Shown here piece after piece: positions 34,833-43,857 of a stretch of 64,000 bases of DNA; the stretch's first letter is position 1, and every line of letters starts with the position of its first letter. A program made the position numbers and the translations under genes. Where the stretch lies: contig CANFQA010000005.1 of assembly GCA_947449015.1 (NCBI GenBank), forward strand, positions 1 to 64,000, in the 5' to 3' direction. The notes beneath the pieces were generated by a model. It worked only from the letters and a program-made list of their open reading frames with translations. It ran no database searches and had not been told where the DNA came from. Origin of the DNA: Microthrixaceae bacterium. GTDB taxonomy: Bacteria; Actinomycetota; Acidimicrobiia; Acidimicrobiales; Acidimicrobilacustridaceae.

Positions 34833-35885
34833 CTACCCCAGTGATGCCAACACGTCGCTGGCATGAACCGTGCGATCGTTGACTGGGGTGCGGTCGGCCA
34901 CAGGCCCGCCGAGCATGAAGGTGCCAGCCACATCGACGGCGGTCATGAGCTCACGAAGGTTGCGAGGGGGCGGGAAATACTCGTCTTCCTCAGTCACCCG
35001 AACCTCTTCGACTCCAAGGACAGGAGCCAAGCGTGCGATCACAGCCTCTACAAGTTCTTCGGGGGCTGAGGCCCCTGCAGTGACACCGACGACCCCGCTG
35101 AGATCATCGGGAAGTTCCTCAGCACCGTTGACTCTGTAGACCCGAGGGCACCCGGCATGTCGAGCGAGGCTTTCAAGCGCACGAGTGTTGGACGAGTTGG
35201 CGGACCCGATCACAATGACAGCATCGCACCGGGGAGAAATTTCTAACAGTGCCGACTGGCGATTGGTGGTGGCGAAGCAGAGATCAGACCGTCCTGGAAC
35301 CCACATGTCGGGGAAACGATCTCGAGTGGCGTCGAGAACATCGGCCCAGTCGCGATGACTGAGGGTGGTTTGCGCCAGAAGCGCCACTGGCTCCTCAAAC
35401 GAGGGAAGCATCGCCACTTCCTGGACGGATTCGACTCGATGGATGGAGTCAGGAGCTACAGCCATTGTGCCGACGGCCTCTTCGTGTCCTTCGTGACCGA
35501 TGTACACAATCTGGTAGCCCTTGCCAGCACGGACCTTCACTTCGTGATGCACCTTGGTAACCAGCGGGCAGACCGCATCAACGACATAGCCACCGTTTCG
35601 TTGGGCAGTTGCCACAACCTCCGGTGCCGATCCGTGCGCTGAGAGCATGACCGGGCTGCCGAGCGGCACCTCGTCAATGCTGTCGACGAAGATCACTCCG
35701 AGAGCCTCAAACCGCTCGACGACACGTTGATTGTGAACGATCTCGTGGTAGCAGTACACAGGGGACTCGAAGGCCCTGACCATCCAGGCGAGAGCCTTAA
35801 TTGCCATTTCGACCCCGGCACAGAATCCGCGTGGTGCAGCCAAAAGCACACGCTGCACTGAATCGGTTGTGGGGGAGGCGTCCAT
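34833..35885 (-). CDS. ispH: 4-hydroxy-3-methylbut-2-enyl diphosphate reductase
   Basis: 350 aa from ATG 35885; earlier starts overlap the divergent gene. The last step of the MEP isoprenoid pathway. The three [4Fe-4S] cysteines are visible: 'APRGFCAGVEMAIKAL', 'VVDAVCPLVTKVHHEV' and 'RSDLCFATTNRQ'. 'YCYHEIVHNQRVVERFEALGV' and 'LLAQTTLSHRDW' are also typical. Its start is 35 bases from a divergent radical SAM gene. Confidence 0.95.
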   Translation of the reverse strand: MDASPTTDSVQRVLLAAPRGFCAGVEMAIKALAWMVRAFESPVYCYHEIVHNQRVVERFEALGVIFVDSIDEVPLGSPVMLSAHGSAPEVVATAQRNGGYVVDAVCPLVTKVHHEVKVRAGKGYQIVYIGHEGHEEAVGTMAVAPDSIHRVESVQEVAMLPSFEEPVALLAQTTLSHRDWADVLDATRDRFPDMWVPGRSDLCFATTNRQSALLEISPRCDAVIVIGSANSSNTRALESLARHAGCPRVYRVNGAEELPDDLSGVVGVTAGASAPEELVEAVIARLAPVLGVEEVRVTEEDEYFPPPRNLRELMTAVDVAGTFMLGGPVADRTPVNDRTVHASDVLASLG

Positions 35886-35920
35886 GGGCCTTGAGGTTAC
35901 TGGCGGTAGCGTGGTGGGCC

Positions 35921-37300
35921 ATGTCCGCACCTCTCGTGATCGCCGTTACTCCGGGATCGCCCGCCGCCCTCGCTGGGGTAGAACCCGGCGATGAGATTCT
36001 CGCGCTTAATGGCGAGGTACCGCGAGACATCATCGAATACCGCCTTCTCACTGATGAGGCGGAGCTGACCCTCGATATCTCCCGAGGTGGTCTCGAACTG
36101 CAGCTTGAGATGCTTAAGGCAGTGGGGGAGCCGCTTGGTGCCGAGATTCAATCGGCGCTATTCGATCAGGTACGAACCTGTGACAATCATTGCGAGTTCT
36201 GCTTTATCTATCAGCTCCCCCCGGGCATGCGGCAGAGCTTGTATCTGAAAGATGACGATTATCGGTTGTCATTCCTGTACGGAAATTTCACGACACTCAC
36301 GCGCTTTACCGAGGCCGATTTTGAGCGTGTCGTGACAGAGCGGATCTCACCGTTGCATGTCTCCATCCATGCGACTGATCCAGACATCCGATCGACACTT
36401 CTTCGTAACCGCCGGGGAGCGACAAGCTTGCGCTGGTTGCGCGCGCTCCTCGATCACGGCATCGAGATCCACGGACAGATCGTGGTGTGCCCTGATCGCA
36501 ATAACGGTGAAATTCTTGATGACACGCTTGCCGGAATCCTCGATCAGTTCCCCGAACTGGCGAGTATTTGTGTCGTTCCACTCGGCGTGAGCCGTTACAA
36601 CACCGAAGAGGCAATGCGGCCCCATACGCGCACAGAAGCACTCGATGTCGTGCGCACGGTTGAAGACTGGCAAGAAGTATTCCGTCTGACGCTTGGCCAT
36701 CGACTCGTCTTCGCAGCTGATGAGTACTACCTGTTGGCCGATGTCGCATTCCCGGAGCCAGCGGCGTATGAGGGTTTCCCGATGCACGAGGACGGCGTGG
36801 GCATGGCTCGCACGTTTGAGTTGGAGTTCAACGGCGAAGTCGAGAGCCCCACCGGAGTCGCCACAGGATTCTTCGCTTGGGTGGATGGCGCGCCCCCTGA
36901 GGGTTACCGCGCCCCTCGATCCCTACCAGCACCTGATGGTGGGGGTCACACAGTGAGCCTCCGTCCGTCGGCTCGAGCTCCGATCGGTATCCTCACTGGC
37001 CCATACGGGGCTTCGATTCTCGGGCCGCTCGTCGCGGCGCTCCAGCGTGATGACATTCGCATTATTGAGGTCGAGAATCAGTATTTCGGGGGGAACACGG
37101 GGGTTGCGGGCCTCATGACCGGCTCCGACCTCGCTCGGACCCTTTCGGGAGAACCTGACGGTCACCGCTATCTTCTTCCCGACGTGTGTTTGTCTCAGGG
37201 TCGTTTCCTGGACGGAACCACCCCTGAGGATCTTCCTCGGCCGGTCGAAGTAGTTCCGACCGACGGCATCGCTCTTCGAGCGGCATTGGAGCAACGATGA
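35921..37300 (+). CDS. DUF512 / PDZ-radical-SAM-like protein
   Basis: 459 aa from ATG 35921. An N-terminal PDZ-like segment ('VTPGSPAALAGVEPGDEILA') precedes a cysteine motif 'VRTCDNHCEFCFIYQLPPGM' (CxxxCxxC) and 'YRLSFLYGNFTTLTRF', the signature of DUF512 proteins. A further 'GILTGPYGASILGPLVAAL' C-terminal domain completes it. The family is widely conserved and often adjacent to der. Its biochemical role is not established. Confidence 0.88.
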   Translation: MSAPLVIAVTPGSPAALAGVEPGDEILALNGEVPRDIIEYRLLTDEAELTLDISRGGLELQLEMLKAVGEPLGAEIQSALFDQVRTCDNHCEFCFIYQLPPGMRQSLYLKDDDYRLSFLYGNFTTLTRFTEADFERVVTERISPLHVSIHATDPDIRSTLLRNRRGATSLRWLRALLDHGIEIHGQIVVCPDRNNGEILDDTLAGILDQFPELASICVVPLGVSRYNTEEAMRPHTRTEALDVVRTVEDWQEVFRLTLGHRLVFAADEYYLLADVAFPEPAAYEGFPMHEDGVGMARTFELEFNGEVESPTGVATGFFAWVDGAPPEGYRAPRSLPAPDGGGHTVSLRPSARAPIGILTGPYGASILGPLVAALQRDDIRIIEVENQYFGGNTGVAGLMTGSDLARTLSGEPDGHRYLLPDVCLSQGRFLDGTTPEDLPRPVEVVPTDGIALRAALEQR

Positions 37301-38619
37301 GTACCGCGACACCACGCCAACTGCCAACTGTGGCGGTCGTTGGTCGTCCGAATGTCGGAAAGTCGACGCTCTTCAACCGCATCGTCGGACGACGGGAAGC
37401 CATCGTTGAGGAGAAGCCGGGCGTCACTCGAGATCGCAAAGAGATCGTGGCCGAATGGCAGGGATACGAGTTCACGCTTGTCGACACTGGCGGTTGGATG
37501 CCCGGTGGATCGGAGCTCGACGCCAAGGTTTCGAAGCAAAGTGAACGAGCAATCCTCGACGCCGATGCAGTGCTGTTCGTCGTGGATGTCAACGTCGGCA
37601 TCACCGAAGAAGACAGCAGAGTCGCACAGATTCTGCGAAAGCACGGACGACCTGTTCTTCTCATTGCAAATAAGGTTGACGACACCAACCGCGACGCAGC
37701 AGCTTGGGAGTTACTGGGGCTTGGCCTCGGCGACCCGGTTCTTGTGAGTGCGCTGCACGGTCGAGGCACCGGCGACATGTTGGACGCTCTGCTCCTCGTT
37801 TTGCCAGCTCTAGAGGTTGAAGAACCCGCTCCAACTGCTTTGCCTGAGGACAAGATTTTCTCGGTGGCCATCGTGGGACGCCCGAACGTTGGGAAGTCCA
37901 CCCTCTTCAATCGTCTTATTGGTGAAGACCGTTCCGTCGTCCACGACATGCCCGGCACCACCCGGGACGCGGTCGACACCATCGTCGAAACACCGGATGG
38001 TCCTGTGCGGTTCGTTGATACCGCCGGAATGCGTCGCCGGGCGAAGATCGACGAGGGAACTGAGTACTACTCGCTGGTGCGTGCCTTGCAGGCAATCGAT
38101 CGGGCGGACGTTGCGTTGCTCGTCATTGATGCCACTGTTGGTGTCACCGCGCAGGATCAGCGTCTTGCCGAGCGCATCGATGCCGCTGGCTGCCCAGTGG
38201 TTGTGCTGCTCAATAAGTGGGAACTGCTTGATGCTGAGCAGCATGCAGAAGTTGGCTACCAAATCAGCCAGAAGCTCCATTTCATCGGTGAATCGCCCGT
38301 GCTGAAGATCAGCGCCCTCACGGGAAAGGGTGTGCACAGGCTGCTTCCTGCACTCTCAGGAACAATCGACGACTACCACCGCCGCATTCCGACCCGAAAA
38401 GTCAATCAGGTCCTGCGGGCAGCGCAGGCTGCACAACCTGCGCCTCATGGTGGACGGGTTCTGTATGCCACCCAGGGCGCTGTCGATCCGCCCACATTCA
38501 CCCTGTTCGCCAACAAGGAACTTCCAGCCTCGTATCTGCGCTATCTCGAACGCTCTCTGCGTGAAGAATGCGGGTTCGGCGCGACACCTATCAAGTTGCG
38601 TGTTCGCAAGCGGGACTGA
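37297..38619 (+). CDS. der: Ribosome biogenesis GTPase Der (EngA)
   Basis: 440 aa with two tandem GTPase domains, unique to Der. Domain 1 has 'VVGRPNVGKSTLFNRIVGRR', 'DTGGW' and 'NKVDD'. Domain 2 has 'IVGRPNVGKSTLFNRLIGED', 'DTAGMRRRAKI' and 'NKWEL'. A KH-like C-terminal domain ends 'GATPIKLRVRKRD'. Needed for 50S assembly. The start overlaps the DUF512 stop (ATGA). In many actinobacteria der directly follows cmk; here several genes intervene. Confidence 0.97.
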   Translation: MSTATPRQLPTVAVVGRPNVGKSTLFNRIVGRREAIVEEKPGVTRDRKEIVAEWQGYEFTLVDTGGWMPGGSELDAKVSKQSERAILDADAVLFVVDVNVGITEEDSRVAQILRKHGRPVLLIANKVDDTNRDAAAWELLGLGLGDPVLVSALHGRGTGDMLDALLLVLPALEVEEPAPTALPEDKIFSVAIVGRPNVGKSTLFNRLIGEDRSVVHDMPGTTRDAVDTIVETPDGPVRFVDTAGMRRRAKIDEGTEYYSLVRALQAIDRADVALLVIDATVGVTAQDQRLAERIDAAGCPVVVLLNKWELLDAEQHAEVGYQISQKLHFIGESPVLKISALTGKGVHRLLPALSGTIDDYHRRIPTRKVNQVLRAAQAAQPAPHGGRVLYATQGAVDPPTFTLFANKELPASYLRYLERSLREECGFGATPIKLRVRKRD

Positions 38620-38625
38620 TGATCG

Positions 38626-38829
38626 ATGCCCTGGTGTGATGACTGCTCGAGATTCTGGAATCCCAACTCACTTCCACCGGATGGAACCTGCCCAACATGT
38701 GCGCGTCTCATTGGTGACCCACCCAAGGTTCAGCGCGTGCCATGGCACTTCTGGGTCCTCGTGGTAGCAGCGGGTCTTTATCTTGGGTGGCGTGCCATCC
38801 AAGGCATCGAATGGCTTCTAAGCAGATGA
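38626..38829 (+). CDS. Small zinc-ribbon membrane protein
   Basis: 67 aa. The N-terminal half has two CxxC pairs ('MPWCDDCSRFWNPNS' and 'GTCPTCARLIG') consistent with a zinc ribbon. The C-terminal half is one membrane helix ('WHFWVLVVAAGLYLGWRAIQ') followed by a short basic end. It lies six bases after der and overlaps the next ATG, so it belongs to the same operon. I know no function for it; similar short zinc-ribbon/TM proteins follow der in Acidimicrobiia. Confidence 0.75.
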   Translation: MPWCDDCSRFWNPNSLPPDGTCPTCARLIGDPPKVQRVPWHFWVLVVAAGLYLGWRAIQGIEWLLSR

Positions 38830-40325
38830 GCACTCCCGATCTCGATGTTGTCGTTATCGGTGCTGGGGTAGGCGGCATTGCGGCGGGCGCAATGCTTCGT
38901 GACCTCGGAATGCGATTCAGGATTTTCGACAAGGGTTCAACAGTCGGAGGCACCTGGCGTGACAACACCTACCCGGGTTGCGCCTGTGACGTTCCCAGTC
39001 ATCTGTATTCATTGTCGTTCGCTCAGAACCCGCAGTGGTCTCGCAGCTATCCGGCGCAGCCCGAGATTGAGGCGTATCTGGAGAGGGTCACTGATGACCT
39101 AGATCTGCGGGAGTCCATCACATTTGGCGCCGAGATCACCTCGACGAAATGGGATGACGTCGAGCAGTTCTGGACGATCACGCTCAGCGATGGCCGGCAG
39201 CACCGGGCTCGCTCGGTCGTACTTGCCACCGGACCCCTCAGTCGTCCGTCGCTCCCTGCTATCTCGGGAATCGAATCCTTCGCAGGCACGATGTTCCACT
39301 CGGCTCGATGGGATCACTCTCATTCGCTGAAAGGTGAACGTGTCGCTGTGATCGGCACCGGCGCATCAGCAGTGCAATTTGTTCCTGAGATTGCACCTGT
39401 TGCCGACCATGTCACCGTTTTCCAGCGCTCGGCTCCCTGGGTGCTACCCCGTGATGATCGGCCAGCCCCTCAGTGGCGTCGAGCGCTCTACCGGCGAGTT
39501 CCATTTCTGCAGCGGCTTCACCGATGGAGGGTTTACGCCCGCCAAGAGATGCTTGCAGCTGCGTTCATCGGACGTGGCCGCACTGCGCAAGGCCTCGCCG
39601 AGCGCATAAAGCAGGGAGTGCGCGATCACATCGCAGCGTCGATAAGTGATCCTGAGATGCAGGCGGCGCTTCTTCCAAGCTACGAGCCAGGTTGCAAGCG
39701 ACTTCTGATCGCCAATAGTTGGTATCCCACATTGGCCCGCGACGATGTCGACGTGTGCACCGAGCAGATCCTCGAAATCACCCCAACTGGAGTCCGCACC
39801 GCCGATGGCGTGCACCACGAGGTCGACACCATCATCCTCGGCACTGGGTTCGCTGCTTCCGAGTTTCCCGGCCCGGTTGGCATAACCGGGCGGAACGGAC
39901 TGGAACTCGCCGAGCGTTGGCGTGATGGAGCGGCGACACATCTCGGAATCACAATCGATGGATTCCCGAATCTGTACCTTCTGGCTGGGCCCAACACTGG
40001 CCTCGGTCACAACTCGATCATTTTCATGATCGAGGCCCAGCTCCACTACGTGCGGGGGGCGCTGCTCGATCAGAGACGCAACCGGGTAGCAGTCTCCTCA
40101 GTTCGTCGCGACGCAGTTGATCGGTTCTATACCGAGGTGCAAGGTCGTCTTCAGAAGACTGTTTGGACCACCGGTTGTTCGAGTTGGTATCGATCGGCTT
40201 CCGGTCAGGTCGACACCATGTGGCCTGGGACCACCATCGAGTACTGGCTGCGAACTCGGCGCTTCCGTCGCTCCCGGTTTGAGTCGGTCGGAGCCGATTC
40301 CGGCGGGAGTGCTCAGGCTCGCTAA
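38826..40325 (+). CDS. FAD-dependent Baeyer-Villiger-type monooxygenase
   Basis: 499 aa from ATG 38826 (ATGA overlap). The FAD-binding loop 'VVVIGAGVGGIAAGAMLRD' lies at the start and the NADPH-binding loop 'VAVIGTGASAVQFVPEIA' at about residue 178. The Baeyer-Villiger fingerprint FxGxxxHxxxW is met by 'FAGTMFHSARWD'. Such enzymes insert oxygen next to a ketone or act on N/S centres using NADPH. Substrate unknown. There is one tRNA downstream and no transport or regulator gene alongside. Confidence 0.88.
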   Translation: MSTPDLDVVVIGAGVGGIAAGAMLRDLGMRFRIFDKGSTVGGTWRDNTYPGCACDVPSHLYSLSFAQNPQWSRSYPAQPEIEAYLERVTDDLDLRESITFGAEITSTKWDDVEQFWTITLSDGRQHRARSVVLATGPLSRPSLPAISGIESFAGTMFHSARWDHSHSLKGERVAVIGTGASAVQFVPEIAPVADHVTVFQRSAPWVLPRDDRPAPQWRRALYRRVPFLQRLHRWRVYARQEMLAAAFIGRGRTAQGLAERIKQGVRDHIAASISDPEMQAALLPSYEPGCKRLLIANSWYPTLARDDVDVCTEQILEITPTGVRTADGVHHEVDTIILGTGFAASEFPGPVGITGRNGLELAERWRDGAATHLGITIDGFPNLYLLAGPNTGLGHNSIIFMIEAQLHYVRGALLDQRRNRVAVSSVRRDAVDRFYTEVQGRLQKTVWTTGCSSWYRSASGQVDTMWPGTTIEYWLRTRRFRRSRFESVGADSGGSAQAR

Positions 40326-40338
40326 GGTGTCCAGTCCA

Positions 40339-40416
40339 CGGGCTGTGGCGCAGCTTGGTTAGCGCGTCGGTCTGGGGGACCGAAGGTCGTGGGTTCGAAT
40401 CCCGCCAGCCCGACCA
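40339..40416 (+). tRNA. tRNA-Pro (anticodon GGG)
   Basis: 78 nt with encoded CCA. The acceptor CGGGCTG pairs with CAGCCCG, the anticodon stem CGGTC/GACCG encloses TGGGG in loop CTGGGGG (anticodon GGG, reads CCC/CCU), and the T arm is CGTGGGTTCGAATCCCGCC. The discriminator is A. It begins 14 bases after the monooxygenase stop. Confidence 0.95.
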
Positions 40417-40422
40417 AACCGA

Positions 40423-40447
40423 GCGGGGTGCCCCGGTGGCACCCCGC
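40423..40447 (+). terminator. Strong hairpin after tRNA-Pro
   Basis: GCGGGGTGCC - CCGGT - GGCACCCCGC, a ten-bp perfect GC-rich stem six bases after the CCA end. There is no T tract. It may end tRNA-Pro transcription or structure the leader of lysS, whose ATG is 47 bases further on. Confidence 0.5.
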
Positions 40448-40493
40448 AGGTGCGAAAGACTTCCCACCAGTCCCCCGACACGGAGCACCTCTC

Positions 40494-42080
40494 ATGGCCG
40501 AATCCGATCCGCAGATCTCCGCTGAGACCGCCGGCGCCACCGATGAAGTGGTCGAGGCGGAACTGGAGCATTCGGAAGAGGAGCGGGCATCGATCCGAGC
40601 ACAGCGTCTCGGCAAAGTTGCTGCGTTACGTGAACAGGGTGTGAATCCCTATCCATATCGCTTTGACCGAGATCGAACTATCTCTGAGCTCCGCGAGGAA
40701 TACGGCTCGCTCGAGGCAGGGGAGGAGGTTGAGGTCTCTGTTCGCCTCGCTGGTCGACTGATGCTCAAGCGAGATCAGGGACGTCTTACCTTCGGCCAGT
40801 TGCGTGATCGCAGTGGCGAGGTGCAGCTCTTCGTGTCGGCTGGCGTCATAGGCAAGGAAGAACTCGCAGCGTTCAACGATCTTGATCGCGGCGATTGGAT
40901 TGGCGTGCGTGGAACCGTCATGGTCACCAAAAAGGGCGAGCTCTCCGTAAAGGTTGCGTCATTCGAGCTCCTCAGTAAGGCCCTGCGCCCACTGCCGGAT
41001 AAGTGGAAGGGTCTCGCCGACGTTGATGCGAGATACCGCCAGCGTTATGTCGATCTAACAGTCAATTCTGATGCCCGTCGCGTATTTGAGATCCGCTTCG
41101 CGGCCGTGGATTCAATTCGGCGTGAACTCGCGTCACGTGGCTTCCTTGAAGTCGAGACACCACTGCTCCATTTGCAGCAAGGAGGGGCAACGGCCCGTCC
41201 CTTCATCACCCATTACAACGCGCTCAGCATGGACACCTACCTTCGGATCGCTCTTGAACTGCCGCTCAAACGACTACTCGTTGGGGGTTTGGAGCGGGTC
41301 TTCGAAATCGGTCGCGTCTTCCGGAATGAGGGTATTGACACCCGCCATAACCCTGAATTCACCATGCTTGAGGCGTACGAGGCATTCGCTGATTATTCCG
41401 AGATGATGGACCTCACCGAACTGCTTGTTTCGCAGGCAGCACTGGCCGCTACTGGTTCCATGGTGGTCACTGTCCGTGATGTCCAGATAGATCTCGCTCC
41501 CTCCTGGCGTCGTGTTTCGATGGTGGATCTCATCAGCGAAACGCTCGGGGTTGAGATCCATCCCTCAATGCCGATAGAGCAGGCGCGGAAGATTCTCGAT
41601 GGACTCGGTCTCACCTATAAGCCCACTTGGGGTTCTGGCCGCTGCACTCATGAGGTGTATGACGAACTCGTCGAACACACAGTGATCGCGCCGACAATCG
41701 TGTTCGATCATCCGCGCGAAACCTCACCGCTGGCGAAACCTCACCGACACGACCACAGCTTGGTGGAGCGTTTCGAGGTCATCGTCGACGGACGCGAACT
41801 GGCAAACGCCTACAGCGAGCTCAATGACCCGGTTGAGCAGCTTGCGCGGTTCCGTGATGAGGCTGATCTCAAGGCGGCGGGCGATCCCGAAGCTGGTGAT
41901 GTTGACCTCGACTACATACGGGCCTTGGAGTTCGCAATGCCTCCTGCTGGTGGACTCGGAATCGGAATCGACCGCCTGATCATGCTTCTCGCAGGAGTTG
42001 AAAGTATCCGGGAGGTCATTCTCTTCCCGACCCTGCGCCCCGAGGCTGGGCTGTCAGATGCTGACTTCCCTTCGGCCTGA
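40494..42080 (+). CDS. lysS: Lysyl-tRNA synthetase, class II
   Basis: 528 aa from ATG 40494; the track start at 40389 lies inside tRNA-Pro and is rejected. An acidic N-terminal extension of about 35 residues precedes the OB-fold anticodon domain ('LMLKRDQGRLTFGQLRD'). The class II core has motif 1 ('FLEVETPLLHLQQGGATARPF'), motif 2 ('EIGRVFRNEGIDTRHNPEFT') and motif 3 ('GGLGIGIDRLIMLLAG'). It charges tRNA-Lys. The next gene encodes an MprF-like transferase, so Lys-tRNA could also feed lipid lysylation. Confidence 0.94.
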   Translation: MAESDPQISAETAGATDEVVEAELEHSEEERASIRAQRLGKVAALREQGVNPYPYRFDRDRTISELREEYGSLEAGEEVEVSVRLAGRLMLKRDQGRLTFGQLRDRSGEVQLFVSAGVIGKEELAAFNDLDRGDWIGVRGTVMVTKKGELSVKVASFELLSKALRPLPDKWKGLADVDARYRQRYVDLTVNSDARRVFEIRFAAVDSIRRELASRGFLEVETPLLHLQQGGATARPFITHYNALSMDTYLRIALELPLKRLLVGGLERVFEIGRVFRNEGIDTRHNPEFTMLEAYEAFADYSEMMDLTELLVSQAALAATGSMVVTVRDVQIDLAPSWRRVSMVDLISETLGVEIHPSMPIEQARKILDGLGLTYKPTWGSGRCTHEVYDELVEHTVIAPTIVFDHPRETSPLAKPHRHDHSLVERFEVIVDGRELANAYSELNDPVEQLARFRDEADLKAAGDPEAGDVDLDYIRALEFAMPPAGGLGIGIDRLIMLLAGVESIREVILFPTLRPEAGLSDADFPSA

Positions 42081-42134
42081 TCGCATGGATGTTCGTCTGA
42101 ATTCCGGATCTCGCGGAAGATTCGACGTCGCCAG

Positions 42135-43847
42135 ATGAGGCGAAAGAGGAGAAGGGCCCGGCTGCTGGGGCTACTCACCGCGTTTGGGGGCCTGCTCCTG
42201 ATCATCTCAACCTTGCCGGTTTTTCGTCGTCGCTTTGAGCGAGTTACCAATGTCTTCACGCCGTTTGGGGTGGAGGTGGCGAGCAATGCCATTGCGCTCG
42301 CCGTCGGATTCGCGTTGCTCTATCTCGCTGGTCAACTTGTTCGACGTCGCCGACTCGCGTGGTTCGTGGCGGTTGTGTTGTTCGGCACCAGCGGAATCGT
42401 CAATATTTTACGAGTCCACCACGGATACGCGGCGATGTACTCGGTGTTGATGGTGGTACTTCTCGCTCTGAGTCGGGAGCAATTCACAGCGCCAGGAGAC
42501 CCACCGACACTGTTCGAGTTCATCCGCTTCCTGCCGTGGTACGTGGTGGGAGTGTTTACCTACGGGCTCAGCGCTTTGTATCTCGAACGAGCCAGCATCT
42601 CGCCATCGCTCACCTTTGCTGGAGCGTTGGAAACTACTGCGCTCGGGGTATTCGGAATCGATGGGCCTTACGAATTCACTCGTCGCGGTTTCGAGTGGTT
42701 CTTCCCAACCTCGTTGCTCGTGATCGGTCTCGGCGGTTTGGCATGGGCGCTCTTTCTCCTCTTCCGCCCGATCGTGGCGAAGCCCGAGGAGGGAGCAACC
42801 TCATGGCATAACGCGATGACGATTCTCCGGACATATGGGCACGACTCGCTCGACCAATTCGCGCTCCGAGACGACAAACTCTTCTTCTTCGGGGCAGACG
42901 GGCAAGCCTTCATTGCCTACACGTACCTCGGGAGACATGCACTTGTTTCGGGCGATCCAATCGGTCGACCCGATTCGTGTGTTCGCGTGATCGATGAGTT
43001 CCTTGACATGTGCGCCGAACGAGCCTGGGGCGTGGCATTCCTCGCTGCTCGCGAACTGGACCGGCAGCTGTATCTCGACCGAGGGCTCCACACCCTCTAT
43101 CTCGGCGATGAAGCCGTGGTTCACTGCAGGGGTTTCTCGCTCGAAGGGAAAAAGTGGAAGAGCATCCGACAGTCAAGCGGAAGAGTGGCCAGAACCTATC
43201 GATTCGTCTGGATTGCAGAAACTGACGCGAGTCCCGAACTCATTGCCGAACTCAACGAGATTTCCCGTCGCTGGAGGGGCAAGGCCCCTGAGCGCGGTTT
43301 CACAATGACGCTGAGCCAGGACATTGAAGGAACGAATCCAGAATTCCGACTTTGCATTGCTCTGGACGAGAACGACCGACCTGGGGGATTCCTGCGGGTT
43401 GTGCCGATCTATGGCGACAATCCGGGGTACACCCTCGATCTCATGCGCCGCGACCCAGAGACACCGAATGGCATGACCGAGTTTCTTCTCACCCGCACAA
43501 TGATGCAGCTTGATCAGATGGGGCTTGACCGTCTTTCAATGAACTTCGCAGCTTGGGGTCGATTCTTTGAGGACGACGTTGAGTATTCGATTCCTCAGCG
43601 CATCGTGAAGGTCGGGCTCAACCTGCTCAGTCCCTTTTACCAAATTCGTTCACTGAAAGAGTTCAACCAACGTTTTCACCCGGATTGGATTCCCCGATGC
43701 ATCGTCTACGACGATCTTCGATCACTGCCACGAGTTGCGTTGTTGTATTCGGGAGTTGAGGGGTTCCTGAACATTCCGATCGTTGGGAAGTTCTTGCTGC
43801 CCCGAACGGTTTCGGATCCTGGGCATCCGATCCACGAGGGCCTCTAG
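42135..43847 (+). CDS. MprF/LysX-like phosphatidylglycerol lysyltransferase (DUF2156)
   Basis: 570 aa. About six N-terminal membrane segments, starting with 'LLGLLTAFGGLLLIISTLPV', are followed by a GNAT-like transferase domain (about residues 225-570) with 'FFFGADGQAFIAYTYLGRHA', 'ALVSGDPIGRP' and 'LSMNFAAWGRFFED'. MprF-type enzymes move an aminoacyl group from tRNA to phosphatidylglycerol and change surface charge. In mycobacterial LysX the transferase is fused to LysRS. Here the two are neighbours 54 bases apart. Confidence 0.82.
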   Translation: MRRKRRRARLLGLLTAFGGLLLIISTLPVFRRRFERVTNVFTPFGVEVASNAIALAVGFALLYLAGQLVRRRRLAWFVAVVLFGTSGIVNILRVHHGYAAMYSVLMVVLLALSREQFTAPGDPPTLFEFIRFLPWYVVGVFTYGLSALYLERASISPSLTFAGALETTALGVFGIDGPYEFTRRGFEWFFPTSLLVIGLGGLAWALFLLFRPIVAKPEEGATSWHNAMTILRTYGHDSLDQFALRDDKLFFFGADGQAFIAYTYLGRHALVSGDPIGRPDSCVRVIDEFLDMCAERAWGVAFLAARELDRQLYLDRGLHTLYLGDEAVVHCRGFSLEGKKWKSIRQSSGRVARTYRFVWIAETDASPELIAELNEISRRWRGKAPERGFTMTLSQDIEGTNPEFRLCIALDENDRPGGFLRVVPIYGDNPGYTLDLMRRDPETPNGMTEFLLTRTMMQLDQMGLDRLSMNFAAWGRFFEDDVEYSIPQRIVKVGLNLLSPFYQIRSLKEFNQRFHPDWIPRCIVYDDLRSLPRVALLYSGVEGFLNIPIVGKFLLPRTVSDPGHPIHEGL

Positions 43848-43857
43848 GGCATTCGTT

